Shown in pieces: positions 1-7,676 of a stretch of DNA of 40,074 bases; position 1 is the stretch's first letter; each line of letters opens with the position of its first letter. The notes under the pieces were generated by a model. It worked only from the letters and a program-made list of their open reading frames with translations, searched no databases and was not told the origin of the DNA. A program made the translations under genes and the position numbers. Origin of the DNA: Asticcacaulis sp. (lineage in GTDB: Bacteria; Pseudomonadota; Alphaproteobacteria; Caulobacterales; Caulobacteraceae); contig NZ_JAIXSV010000221.1 in the NCBI RefSeq assembly GCF_027484505.1, positions 1 through 40,074 on the forward strand. Direction: 5' to 3'.

Positions 1-231
1 AAGGGCGGCATCGAGGCGGGCACGGCCAAGGAAGCCGACTACCGCGATAAGCGCTACCATCAGGCCGACGACGAATGGTCGGCGGACTGGGACATGGCGG
101 GCATGGTCGAGGACGTGACCCTCTATTACCAGATCGGGGCGAAGCTGGCCGATGCGGGGGACTGGCCGCAATGGGGCGCCACCTCAGAGTTCAAAACCGC
201 CCGCGATAAGTCCGCCGATCAGCGGAAATAG
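1..231 (+). CDS. C-terminal end of an M28-family metallopeptidase (partial)
   Basis: This is an open frame running in from the left edge, 76 codons plus TAG. The residues around RYHQADDEWSADWDM, then the helix VEDVTLYYQIGAKLA and the end WPQWGATSEFKTARD, match how secreted M28 zinc aminopeptidases end. In that family the conserved YH..DDE segment carries a late metal- or substrate-binding histidine. The start, signal peptide and most metal ligands lie outside the window, so function is inferred from this tail alone. The gene is convergent with phhA and a hairpin lies between them. Family assignment is fairly safe; the substrate is unknown. Confidence 0.7.
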   Translation, partial: KGGIEAGTAKEADYRDKRYHQADDEWSADWDMAGMVEDVTLYYQIGAKLADAGDWPQWGATSEFKTARDKSADQRK

Positions 232-253
232 AGCGCTTACCGAACGGAGAGAC

Positions 254-281
254 GCCTCCCCTGATCCTCGGGGGAGGCTTT
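254..281. terminator. Hairpin between convergent peptidase and phhA genes
   Basis: GCCTCCCC (254-261) pairs perfectly with GGGGAGGC (271-278) around a 9-nt loop. Only a short T stretch follows. It lies between two converging genes and touches the phhA stop codon, so it may serve both strands. Confidence 0.5.
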
Positions 282-1146
282 ACCGATGATAGTCCCCCGT
301 GCCCCGATGAAATACGCGGTCGGTGGCTTCGATGCCGCCCGGCGTCAGGTCGGGCAGCCCGGCCAGCGCCTCATAGATCGGCCCGAAATCCTTTTGCGCC
401 AGCCCCAGAAGCGTACCTATCGACGGCAGGACGAAATAGCCCTCCTGAAAATCGTCGATGCGATAGACGGTGCGCATGACGCGCTCCAGATCGAAGCCGA
501 TGCGGTTGGGGGACGGGCTTTCCAGCGCAAACTGCGTCTCGGTAAAGGACGACAATATGCCGGCGCCAAAGATGCGCACGCCACCGCCCTCTTCGACCAG
601 CCCGAACTCCACCGTGTACCAGTAGAGCCGCGCCAGCCGGTCGAGCACGCCCAGCTTTTCGGCGCGCAAACCGCCTTCGCCATAGGCCTGCATGAAGTCG
701 GCCATGACCGGGTTCATCATCATCGGCACATGGCCGAACAGGTCGTGGAACACATCCGGCTCGACCAGATAATCCAGTTCACGCCCGTCGCGGATAAACT
801 GCCCCGCCGGGAAGCGCCGGTTGGCCAGATGGTCGAAAAAGACGTCATTGGGGACCATGCCGGGCACGGCCACCACCGTCCAGCCGGTACGGCGGTAGAG
901 AACCTCGCTCAGGGCGTCGAAATCGGGAATAGCCTCTGCTGTGATCGGCAACTGGCTCAGGCCATCCATATATTCGGCGCAGGCGCGACCGCGAATGGTC
1001 TGCATCTGCCGCTCGAACAGGGTGCGCCAGGTGGCGTGCTCGCTCGCCGTATAGGCGTCCCAGTTTTGCGGGATGGTCCAGTCGGAACGGTCAGGCACAT
1101 AGCCACCGACAATACCGTGACGCGCGGGGTGTGTTTGCGTATCCAT
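280..1146 (-). CDS. phhA: Phenylalanine 4-hydroxylase
   Basis: Converts phenylalanine to tyrosine with a tetrahydropterin cofactor, oxygen and non-haem iron in the cytoplasm. The 288-residue length is normal for the monodomain bacterial enzyme, which lacks the regulatory ACT domain of animal forms. Iron ligands are visible as H134 and H139 in PDVFHDLFGHVP and E180 in YWYTVEFGL. The ATG start is supported by an AGGAGG ribosome site 7 nt upstream that overlaps the end of phhB, 12 nt away, so the pair is probably translationally coupled. The upstream phhB product recycles the oxidised pterin made by this enzyme. Identification is very sure. Confidence 0.96.
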   Translation of the reverse strand: MDTQTHPARHGIVGGYVPDRSDWTIPQNWDAYTASEHATWRTLFERQMQTIRGRACAEYMDGLSQLPITAEAIPDFDALSEVLYRRTGWTVVAVPGMVPNDVFFDHLANRRFPAGQFIRDGRELDYLVEPDVFHDLFGHVPMMMNPVMADFMQAYGEGGLRAEKLGVLDRLARLYWYTVEFGLVEEGGGVRIFGAGILSSFTETQFALESPSPNRIGFDLERVMRTVYRIDDFQEGYFVLPSIGTLLGLAQKDFGPIYEALAGLPDLTPGGIEATDRVFHRGTGDYHR

Positions 1147-1158
1147 CCCTTACCCTCC

Positions 1159-1482
1159 TCAGACCGCGTTAAACCGGGTGGCAGCGGCGTCTATCGCTTC
1201 GGCCAGTGCGACATCGCGATCACTGAGCCCGCCCGTGTCGTGGGTGGTCAGGCGGATCGACACGCGATTATAGACATTGGACCATTCCGGATGATGGTCC
1301 AGCCGCTCCGCGGACTGAGCCACCGCGTTCATAAAGCCAAACGCCGCCGTAAAATCGGCAAAGCGCAGATGGCGCTCTATGGCCTTATCCTCCGCCTCGC
1401 GCGTCCAGAGCGGCAGGCGCTGCGACAGGACGTCGATCTCAGCGGGCGATAGGGGCATAGCCGGGGGCAGGTCAGCGGGCAT
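1159..1482 (-). CDS. phhB: Pterin-4-alpha-carbinolamine dehydratase
   Basis: Dehydrates the 4a-hydroxy-tetrahydropterin released by phenylalanine hydroxylase so that the cofactor can be re-reduced. The 107 residues match the family length. The signature [21 protein letters not shown] contains the paired active-site histidines (HHP) and the later TH. A GAGG ribosome site lies 7 nt before the chosen ATG; a second Met at residue 9 (MPLSPAEID) is a possible alternative start. It is first in a two-gene operon with phhA. Confidence is high. Confidence 0.94.
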   Translation of the reverse strand: MPADLPPAMPLSPAEIDVLSQRLPLWTREAEDKAIERHLRFADFTAAFGFMNAVAQSAERLDHHPEWSNVYNRVSIRLTTHDTGGLSDRDVALAEAIDAAATRFNAV

Positions 1483-1496
1483 GACGGGTCCTCTTC

Positions 1497-1536
1497 AAGA
1501 AAGATGATCCCCCCGAAAGTCAAGAAAATCTTTCTT
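1497..1536. promoter_or_regulatory. Inverted repeat upstream of phhB
   Basis: AAGAAAGAT (1497-1505) and ATCTTTCTT (1528-1536) are perfect inverted 9-mers separated by 22 nt. They lie directly in front of the phhBA operon, with the left arm about 15 nt from the phhB ATG. On the minus strand a TTGACT box lies inside the spacer. It could be an operator for an amino-acid-responsive regulator; that role is inference only. Confidence 0.3.
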
Positions 1537-1591
1537 ATTTTTCGCACTGCCGCCCGTTTCGCAAAATGATTTTCCGCAAAACCGCTGATCT

Positions 1592-1891
1592 TTAGTCGGC
1601 CTTGCTTCGGCGACGGGCGGCCCCGGCACTGCCGCCGCCCCAGATAAAGGACAGGCCCAGCAAGAAGCCGAAATCGTACCAGCCGCCCGAATTAGGCACG
1701 GCATAGATGCGGATGCTGTGATCGAAAATATGGCCGATCAGGGCAAAGGGCGCGATGGCCCCGTGGATCAGTCCCATCCAGAAGCCCGGCACGGACGGTT
1801 CGGGGGCCGCCCCCTGCGTCGCACAGGCCGTCAGCAACACCACAATCCCCGCCGCCATCAGCGGCAAACGCCAACTCCGGTTCACAGTCAT
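1592..1891 (-). CDS. Small lipoprotein / membrane-associated protein of unknown function
   Basis: A 99-residue protein. I chose the ATG at 1891 because a GGGAGG ribosome site lies just upstream and a signal peptide begins there: a basic start, a hydrophobic stretch, then the lipobox LLTAC, which predicts lipid attachment at the cysteine. The rest holds a hydrophobic region with GLIHGAIAPFALIGHIFDHS, then IYAVPNSGGWYDFGFLLG and a further hydrophobic patch. It ends in a basic tail. I recall similar small bacterial proteins with the IYAVPN..G..YDFGF motif, all uncharacterised. A longer frame reaches 2032 but lacks the signal-peptide logic. No function is proposed. Confidence 0.75.
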   Translation of the reverse strand: MTVNRSWRLPLMAAGIVVLLTACATQGAAPEPSVPGFWMGLIHGAIAPFALIGHIFDHSIRIYAVPNSGGWYDFGFLLGLSFIWGGGSAGAARRRSKAD

Positions 1892-2033
1892 GGCCAATAT
1901 CCTCCCGCGTGTTAGGAAACGACCGGAACGCCCTCCTGTCAATCGGACACGCATCGGTGTACGACAGATAACAGAAACAATTTTGCGGGATCGCGCCCGA
2001 AATTTGCCTATTTTTAGGGCTTGATCACGCAAC

Positions 2034-2061
2034 TTGTGATGTGCGGCGTTTTCGCTATGAT
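2034..2061 (+). promoter_or_regulatory. Candidate promoter for the first DUF6311-like gene
   Basis: TTGTGAT (2034-2040) is followed after 13 nt by GCTATGAT (2054-2061). This resembles the Caulobacter housekeeping sigma pattern TTGACGS-N10-14-GCTANAWC as I know it. The -10-like word recurs before greA (6798-6805). A 7-bp inverted repeat TGCGGCG/CGCCGCA (2042-2048, 2063-2069) brackets the -10. Confidence 0.4.
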
Positions 2062-2142
2062 GCGCCGCATCAGAACTGACCCTATCCTCGTCTTTTTCGA
2101 TAGAGCCCTCCCATTCGTATCCCGTCGTACCTGCCGCATGTT

Positions 2143-4338
2143 GTGACCTGGGCCCGTCGTCTGCTGATCGTAGCGATGCCGTTCCTGCTGTTCAGCCTGT
2201 TCTTCCATATCGAGATCCTCGACCCGACCCGCATCGGCTGGCTGCTGGACGAGGACTGGGGGCAGCACGTGCTGGGCTGGCACGCCTTCCGCAACGTGCC
2301 GTGGGCGTGGCCGTTCAACTATCAGAACCTGCTGGCTTGGCCGACGGGGGTGAGTATTATCTATACGGACTCCAATCCGTTCTTTTCCTTTATCTTCAAG
2401 GCGCTCAGCCCGCTTCTACCCGATAATTTCCAATTCATCGGGCCGTGGTTCCTGCTGTGCGTAGTGATGCAGTTCTTCTTTGCGTGGAAGCTGGTGCGTC
2501 CGCACGCGCCGGGGCCGTGGTCGGCTCTGGCCGGGGCGATCATCATGTCGCTGCTGCCGGCCCTCTATTACCGGATGCGCCATGACACGCTGGTGGCGCA
2601 CTTTCTTATCCTGTGGACGCTATGGATCTTCTTCAACGTCAAGGATGAGCGCAAAAAGAACATCTGGTACGCGACGGCGCTGGGCCTGACCGGATTCCTG
2701 CACCCCTACATGCTGTTCATGATGGCAGCCGTCTGGGGCGCAGACGTGCTGCGCATCTTCGTGCCGGCGGCGAAGGCCATGGACCGCAAGCGGGTCCTGC
2801 TGATCCTGCGCGACGCGGCTTTGGTGTTCATCTGCCCGTTTATCACGCTTGGCATCTCAGGAGCCTATTCGGGCTCATCGGCGCAGGCGCGCGGCTTCGG
2901 CTTCTACTCGATGGGGCTGGATGCGCCTTTCAACCCCGTGCAGCCCGACTTCTCCTTCTTCATCAAGGCCCACCCGCAGGATATGGGGCAGTATTTCGAA
3001 GGCTATCAGTATATGGGCCTCGGTATTCTGGGCCTGCTGCTGGGGGCACTTCTGCTCTATCAGATCACCTTCTCGGCCCGTCAGGCGCGGCCCTTTATCG
3101 ACAGCGCCAAGCCGCTGATCATTCCGTTTATCTGCCTGTTCGTCATCGCCGTTTCGCACCACGTGCAGTTCTACGACATCGTGCTGTTCAAGCTGCCGCT
3201 GCCGAAGTACCTGCTGGATAAGCTGGCCGTTCTGCGCGCCTCCGGCCGCTTCTTCTGGCCCATCGCCTATACCCTGATCCTGATCGCGCTGGTCATCGTC
3301 TATAAGTCGCGGCCCAAGGTGATGAAGGTGGCTCTGCCGCTGGTCATCATTGTGCAACTGATCGACCTTCAGGGCTTTATCGCCGCCATGCGCAAACAGA
3401 CCGAACTGGCCACCAGCCCGGTCATCTTCGATCAGGCCCCGGACCCCATCTGGGACAAGCTGATTTCCGGCGCGAAGGGCGTGGACTTCTATCCGGCGCA
3501 GGTGCACCTGAACGACAAGCTGTTCTATGAAATCGCCTGGCGCGCCGTGTCGAAGCAGCGCTACGTCAACACCATGTATATGGCGCGCGAAAACTATGAG
3601 CAGCGCGCCATCGAGCTGAAAGGCCGCGAAGCCTATCTCAACGGCAATATCAATAACGACAACCTCTACGTCTTCCTCAACCAGTGCATCGCCCCGGCCA
3701 ATCTTCAGCCGCTGATGCGTGAGGTGGATGGCGTGTGGATCATCCCGCCGCAGTCGATGCGTAATCTGCCGCTGGCCCTGCCCGAATGGAAGCCGATCAA
3801 GGCGCGCATGGGCTTTGGCTATCTCAATCAGGGCTCGTGCCTGCTCGACAAAAACTGGGCGGCCCCTGAAGCCGACGGGGCGTGGACGCTGGGCAAACGT
3901 TCTGAGCTGGTCATCCCCATTCAGGAGGTGCAGTTCGAAAGCGGCGAACGCCCGGTCAAGCCGTCGATCCGGCTGGTGGCCAAGAGCTTCTTCCGCCCGA
4001 TGACGGTCGATGTGCTGATCAATGGCCGCAAGCGCGCCACGATGGATCTGGAAAAAATCCGCTCCTATCAGGACATTCCGCTGCCACCGTCGGTGTTCAA
4101 CCGCCCCGACATGAAGGTATCCTTCATCGTGCGCGACCCGCTGTCGCTCAAGGAGCTGGGGCAGGGCGACGATGAACGCCAGTGGGGCATGAAGCTGTTC
4201 CGCCTGACGATCGAAGACGCCGCTGTGCGTGAGAAGGAAGAGGCGGAGAAGAAAGCCAAAATCGCCGAAGCCCAAGCTGCGGTCAAAGCACAACCGGCCG
4301 GCGTCACCGCTGGCCAGCAGGCCCCTCAGAAACCCTAA
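2143..4338 (+). CDS. Polytopic membrane protein, DUF6311-like (possible GT-C-type glycosyltransferase)
   Basis: A 731-residue inner-membrane protein with about ten hydrophobic segments in the first 400 residues and a soluble, probably periplasmic C-terminal part. It ends in a Lys/Ala/Gln-rich tail. Near the N-terminus it has an acidic DEDWGQH motif followed by YTDSNP, then later RASGRFFWPIAYTL. An acidic residue in the first loop is typical of GT-C glycosyltransferases that use lipid-linked sugars, so a role in cell-surface glycan transfer is plausible but not shown. The start is a GTG with no clear ribosome site; the next Met falls inside the first membrane helix. The gene at 4516 is a paralogue. 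A terminator follows. Confidence 0.8.
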   Translation: MTWARRLLIVAMPFLLFSLFFHIEILDPTRIGWLLDEDWGQHVLGWHAFRNVPWAWPFNYQNLLAWPTGVSIIYTDSNPFFSFIFKALSPLLPDNFQFIGPWFLLCVVMQFFFAWKLVRPHAPGPWSALAGAIIMSLLPALYYRMRHDTLVAHFLILWTLWIFFNVKDERKKNIWYATALGLTGFLHPYMLFMMAAVWGADVLRIFVPAAKAMDRKRVLLILRDAALVFICPFITLGISGAYSGSSAQARGFGFYSMGLDAPFNPVQPDFSFFIKAHPQDMGQYFEGYQYMGLGILGLLLGALLLYQITFSARQARPFIDSAKPLIIPFICLFVIAVSHHVQFYDIVLFKLPLPKYLLDKLAVLRASGRFFWPIAYTLILIALVIVYKSRPKVMKVALPLVIIVQLIDLQGFIAAMRKQTELATSPVIFDQAPDPIWDKLISGAKGVDFYPAQVHLNDKLFYEIAWRAVSKQRYVNTMYMARENYEQRAIELKGREAYLNGNINNDNLYVFLNQCIAPANLQPLMREVDGVWIIPPQSMRNLPLALPEWKPIKARMGFGYLNQGSCLLDKNWAAPEADGAWTLGKRSELVIPIQEVQFESGERPVKPSIRLVAKSFFRPMTVDVLINGRKRATMDLEKIRSYQDIPLPPSVFNRPDMKVSFIVRDPLSLKELGQGDDERQWGMKLFRLTIEDAAVREKEEAEKKAKIAEAQAAVKAQPAGVTAGQQAPQKP

Positions 4339-4350
4339 TCGTCTCTTTGA

Positions 4351-4377
4351 AAGCCCGGCTTCGGTCGGGCTTTTTTT
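4351..4377 (+). terminator. Rho-independent terminator after the first DUF6311-like gene
   Basis: AAGCCCG (4351-4357) pairs with CGGGCTT (4366-4372) around an 8-nt loop and runs into a T7 tract (4371-4377), 12 nt after the stop codon. Confidence 0.9.
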
Positions 4378-4515
4378 GCACTGCAGCGCTTGTTTTAAGA
4401 ATAGCCTGTCTTTAATGTCAGAGCTGCCGAGGGGGCGGTCATGTCCGGAGTGACAGGACATTACGTGCGTTGCTAAGCGTGCAATGGCCTCCCGTTGACA
4501 GACCGAGAGAGGCAC

Positions 4516-6630
4516 ATGCCAGAAACGACACAAAGCACCCATTATCGTTTGGCACTGTTTGGCGCGCCCGTTCTGCTGTTTCTGGCCTTTTTTAACCCGG
4601 CTATTGTGGACCCAACCAATATCGGCTGGGTGATGCACGGCGACTGGGCGCAGCATTTTCTCGGCTGGCACGCCTATCGTAACGGGGCAGATGGCTTCAA
4701 CCATCAGGACTTGCTGGCGCACCCCACCGGTCTGAGTGTGCTTTACACCGACTCCAACCCGCTCTTTTCGCTGCCTCTGAAGCTGATCAGCCCGCTTTTG
4801 CCAGCGAATTTTCAGTTCATTGGGCTGTGGTTCCTGCTGTGCCTGTGTTTGCAGTACGTGCTTGCCCTGCGTCTGATGGAACGCTACGCACCGACGGCCT
4901 GGAGCGCTCTGGGCGGTGCCCTGCTTCTGTGCCTGCTGCCCACGCTGTATAACCGCATCGGGCACGACACGCTGTTTGCGCACTGGCTGATCCTATTGTC
5001 GTTATACATCTTCTTCGTCGTTGAGACGCCGCGCCGCAAAGCCATAGGCTGGGCCGCCAATCTGACCCTGGCCTCGCTGATTCACCCCTATCTGCTGATC
5101 ATGTGCCTGTTTATCTGGGCCGCCGATCAGTGGCAGGCCTTACAGGCTATACGCCGCACGCGCGACCCGAAGGCCCTGATCGCATTGGTCGGTGCCGCCG
5201 GGATCAGTGCCACACTGTGTCTGATCGCGCTGTGGGCCGGGGGCGCGTTTTCCGGAACCAGCCCGGCGGGCGATGGCTTCGGCATCTATTCCATGGGGCT
5301 GGACGGGCCGTTCAATCCGTCAGGCCTGCCGTCCTTCCTGTCTTTTTTGCCGAAGCAGGAACCCCGTCAGGCCTTTGAGGGCTTCCAGTATCTGGGGGCA
5401 GGCGTACTGGTACTGATCGGGGCCGCGTGGTGGTTGTCGCGCCGGTCACGCAAGTTGGGCCCTCAGCCGCAACCAGAGCCAGAGGCGGCAAGCGACGAGC
5501 GTGATACGCGTAATGTGACCACTCAGGCCTTCGAGCGGGCGCGTGGACTCAAATGGGTGCTGATCTTACTTACCATCCTGGCCATCTCGACCAAGATCCA
5601 GATTTTCGGCAAGACCCTGATCGACATCCCCTTGCCGGAGGCCGCCCTCTCCGTGGCGGGCGTGATCCGCGCGTCCGGACGTCTGTTCTGGCCGGTTGCT
5701 TACACGCTGGTATTCCTGAGCCTGCTGGTCATCTATCGCGCCCCGAAGCGGAACCTGCTTCTGGGGGTAGTCGTCGGGCTTCAGCTTATGGACCTCGGCG
5801 CCTTCTCCAGCCATGTCAAGAGTCTGACCGCGCGCGCCTCGGATCGCGCCGTTGTCAAGGTCGCCCAAAGTCCACAGTGGACACAACTGATCGCCGCCAG
5901 TTCGCAGGTCAATTTCGTCCCCCCCAATGCCCTGGCCAATCAACCTGTCTTCTATGAAATGACCTATCGCGCCGTTTCAGCAAAGGTGCCCATCAATACC
6001 ATGTACGCTGCACGCCCGAACCCCAAACAGGAAGCTCTGGAGTTTTCGGATTACCAGCGCTTTTTGCAGGGCGCGCGACATCCGGACCAGCTCTATGTGT
6101 ATATCAATCCCTGCCTGCCGCACCCTTCGCTGAGGGGGCAGTTGCGAGAGCTTGACGGCATCTGGTTCCTGCCACCCGTCCGGGCGGATGCCTCGATTGG
6201 GCGCGTCCCGGCCCCGCATCCCTTCCCGCAAAACGTCATGCAGCCTGTGGCGCGCGACAAGCCCGCTGCCTGCCTGCTGGATGGCGACTGGGCTCTGGGT
6301 GAGGAAGGCGGTGTCTGGACCCGCGGTGCCGAAGCCAGTCTGACCCTTCCCGACTCCGCGAAAATTGCCCCCGGCTCAGAACTGCGGTTTACCCTGAATA
6401 CCGCCCGCCCGGCACGCGTGACGGTACTGATCAATGGACAGGCGGTTCAGGATTATGAAATGTCAAAAAAGGTCAAAGCGATCACTGTACCTCTCACGGC
6501 GACCTCAGGTACGCAGGGACCACTACAGGTGCGGTTTGTCATCAAAGATCAGGCGCCCCCGGCAGAGCCGGTCCCGCAGGGTATGAAGCGACTGAAAATT
6601 TCACAACTGGGGCTGTTTACCGCCTCTTGA
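4516..6630 (+). CDS. Polytopic membrane protein, DUF6311-like, paralogue of the preceding gene
   Basis: A 704-residue inner-membrane protein. It shares blocks with the upstream gene in the same order: GW...DWAQHFLGWHAYRN, PTGLSVLYTDSNPLFS, NFQFIGLWFLLC, then RASGRLFWPVAYTL and a C-terminal soluble region. The HGDWAQH acidic motif replaces DEDWGQH of the paralogue, so the first-loop Asp is kept. A linker rich in Pro, Glu and Arg splits the membrane part at about residues 315-350. I chose the ATG at 4516, preceded by GAGAG; an in-frame TTG at 4495 is an alternative. The tandem arrangement suggests gene duplication. Function is unknown; a surface-polysaccharide role is inferred from the GT-C-like motif. 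Confidence 0.8.
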   Translation: MPETTQSTHYRLALFGAPVLLFLAFFNPAIVDPTNIGWVMHGDWAQHFLGWHAYRNGADGFNHQDLLAHPTGLSVLYTDSNPLFSLPLKLISPLLPANFQFIGLWFLLCLCLQYVLALRLMERYAPTAWSALGGALLLCLLPTLYNRIGHDTLFAHWLILLSLYIFFVVETPRRKAIGWAANLTLASLIHPYLLIMCLFIWAADQWQALQAIRRTRDPKALIALVGAAGISATLCLIALWAGGAFSGTSPAGDGFGIYSMGLDGPFNPSGLPSFLSFLPKQEPRQAFEGFQYLGAGVLVLIGAAWWLSRRSRKLGPQPQPEPEAASDERDTRNVTTQAFERARGLKWVLILLTILAISTKIQIFGKTLIDIPLPEAALSVAGVIRASGRLFWPVAYTLVFLSLLVIYRAPKRNLLLGVVVGLQLMDLGAFSSHVKSLTARASDRAVVKVAQSPQWTQLIAASSQVNFVPPNALANQPVFYEMTYRAVSAKVPINTMYAARPNPKQEALEFSDYQRFLQGARHPDQLYVYINPCLPHPSLRGQLRELDGIWFLPPVRADASIGRVPAPHPFPQNVMQPVARDKPAACLLDGDWALGEEGGVWTRGAEASLTLPDSAKIAPGSELRFTLNTARPARVTVLINGQAVQDYEMSKKVKAITVPLTATSGTQGPLQVRFVIKDQAPPAEPVPQGMKRLKISQLGLFTAS

Positions 6631-6645
6631 GTGCCTATTTGACAG

Positions 6646-6680
6646 CAACGGCCGAAGATGCTGAACGCATCCGGCCGTTG
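6646..6680. repeat. 35-nt intergenic hairpin repeat, copy 1
   Basis: It folds as a 9-bp stem (CAACGGCCG / CGGCCGTTG), a 2-nt AA bulge, a 5-bp stem (GATGC / GCATC) and a 5-nt loop TGAAC. A second copy at 13153-13187 is identical except for one base, which lies in the loop. Confidence 0.85.
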
Positions 6681-6733
6681 AGACCTCGCGAACGTCTCAC
6701 CTGCACCACGGGCATGAGACATTCGCGAAACGA

Positions 6734-6766
6734 ATACCAGGCGTCATTTTCAATGACGCCTGGTAT
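6734..6766. terminator. Strong 15-bp perfect hairpin, possible terminator
   Basis: ATACCAGGCGTCATT (6734-6748) pairs fully with AATGACGCCTGGTAT (6752-6766) around a TTC loop. A looser T-rich tract begins about 10 nt later, so it is not a textbook intrinsic terminator. It stands between the membrane-protein gene and the greA promoter. Confidence 0.45.
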
Positions 6767-6776
6767 GAAACAAGAT

Positions 6777-6805
6777 TTGTTTTTTCGCGCGTTTTGCGCT
6801 ATGAA
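6777..6805 (+). promoter_or_regulatory. Candidate greA promoter
   Basis: TTGTTTT (6777-6783), a 14-nt spacer, then GCTATGAA (6798-6805). The -10-like word matches the one at 2054-2061. This agrees with the Caulobacter housekeeping promoter layout, though the -35 is weak. Confidence 0.35.
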
Positions 6806-6951
6806 GCGTGCCCCGTCCTGCAAGGGTGCTCCGAAATAGCGTCCGGCGCGCGGCTTAAGTTCCAACACAGGTTTTCCGGCCGGTCGCAGGCGCCCTCGAC
6901 CGTCGTCGGCTCTATTGTCTTTCACTCAGGGCGTTTCAGAAACAATCGCAC

Positions 6952-7425
6952 ATGGAAAAAGTGCCGATGACCGTCGCGGGCTACCAAAGCCTTGACGACG
7001 AACTCAAGCGTTTGAAGTCGGTGGAACGTCCCGCCGTTATCGCGGCGATTGCCGAAGCGCGTTCGCACGGCGACCTGTCGGAAAACGCCGAATATCACGC
7101 GGCCAAGGAACGTCAGGGCTGGATCGAAGGTCAGATCGCCGAGATCGAGGACAAGATCAGCCGCGCCCAGGTGATCGACGTTTCGAAGCTGTCGGGGAAC
7201 CAGATCAAGTTTGGCGCGACCGTCACCGTGGTCGATGAGGACACTGAGGAAGAAGGCCGCTATCAGGTCGTCGGCGAACACGAAGCCGACGTCAAGGCGG
7301 GCCGTATCTCGCTCAGCTCGCCCCTGTCGCGCGCCATGATCGGCAAGGAAGTGGGCGATGTGGTGGAGGTCAACACCCCAGCCGGCGTCAAGGCCTATGA
7401 AATCCTCAAGGTCGAGTGGATCTAG
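6952..7425 (+). CDS. greA: Transcription elongation factor GreA
   Basis: Rescues backtracked RNA polymerase by stimulating cleavage of the transcript 3' end through the secondary channel. The 157 residues match the family. The N-terminal coiled coil carries the signature [19 protein letters not shown] at about residues 37-55, including the acidic tip residues D41 and E44. The C-terminal FKBP-like domain runs from about residue 80, with [20 protein letters not shown]. The ATG lacks a strong ribosome site. The gene stands alone, with a terminator behind it. Identification is very sure. Confidence 0.97.
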   Translation: MEKVPMTVAGYQSLDDELKRLKSVERPAVIAAIAEARSHGDLSENAEYHAAKERQGWIEGQIAEIEDKISRAQVIDVSKLSGNQIKFGATVTVVDEDTEEEGRYQVVGEHEADVKAGRISLSSPLSRAMIGKEVGDVVEVNTPAGVKAYEILKVEWI

Positions 7426-7429
7426 CTCT

Positions 7430-7462
7430 CATCACCCGACAGGCTACGCCTGCCGGGTGATG
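7430..7462. terminator. Hairpin just after greA
   Basis: CATCACCCG and CAGGC pair with GCCTG and CGGGTGATG around a TAC loop with one A/C mismatch. No T tract follows, so it may stabilise the 3' end rather than terminate. Confidence 0.45.
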
Positions 7463-7477
7463 GCACTCAATTAAGGT

Positions 7478-7538
7478 CAAAGACTTGCTCGGGCTCGCCG
7501 CCTGCAGAGCGGCCCGTCGCAAGTCTTTGGCTTTTTTC
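7478..7538 (+). terminator. Rho-independent terminator after greA
   Basis: CAAAGACTTGC (7478-7488) pairs with GCAAGTCTTTG (7519-7529). An inner CGGGC/GCCCG stem lies inside the loop, and a T-rich tract follows (7532-7537). Confidence 0.8.
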
Positions 7539-7566
7539 ATACCTCCCCAGCTTGTTGGGGTTTAGC

Positions 7567-7595
7567 GCCAGCGAAAGTACAACTTTCGCCAGCGA
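7567..7595. repeat. Short palindrome flanked by direct repeats
   Basis: GCGAAAGT (7571-7578) and ACTTTCGC (7582-7589) form an inverted repeat around ACA. The octamer GCCAGCGA occurs on both sides (7567-7574 and 7588-7595). It lies about 80 bp before the ELM1-like gene and could be an operator. No regulator is evident. Confidence 0.3.
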
Positions 7596-7676
7596 TGGGA
7601 CCGCACGAGCCTGCCATCCGGCAGGTGAGATGCGGTGGTGGGGGCTCTTTCCGTCTCCGCATCTTGGGATTGAAGC

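Larger units (their letters stand above)
6631..6951. other. Intergenic region with three consecutive hairpins and the greA promoter
   Basis: No credible gene is present in these 321 bases. Downstream of the membrane-protein stop come a 35-nt hairpin repeat (6646-6680), an interrupted hairpin (6687-6727, CGCGAA.GTCTCA against TGAGAC.TTCGCG) and a perfect 15-bp hairpin with a 3-nt loop (6734-6766). A promoter-like pair TTGTTTT / GCTATGAA (6777-6805) follows. The remaining stretch to greA would be a 5' leader of roughly 140 nt. Confidence 0.6.

Noticed and set aside
2875-4983. Long minus-strand frame of 702 codons
   Set aside because: It is antisense to the two membrane-protein genes. Its product is rich in His, Gln and Arg, as expected from the reverse of GC-rich codons, and it spans a terminator.
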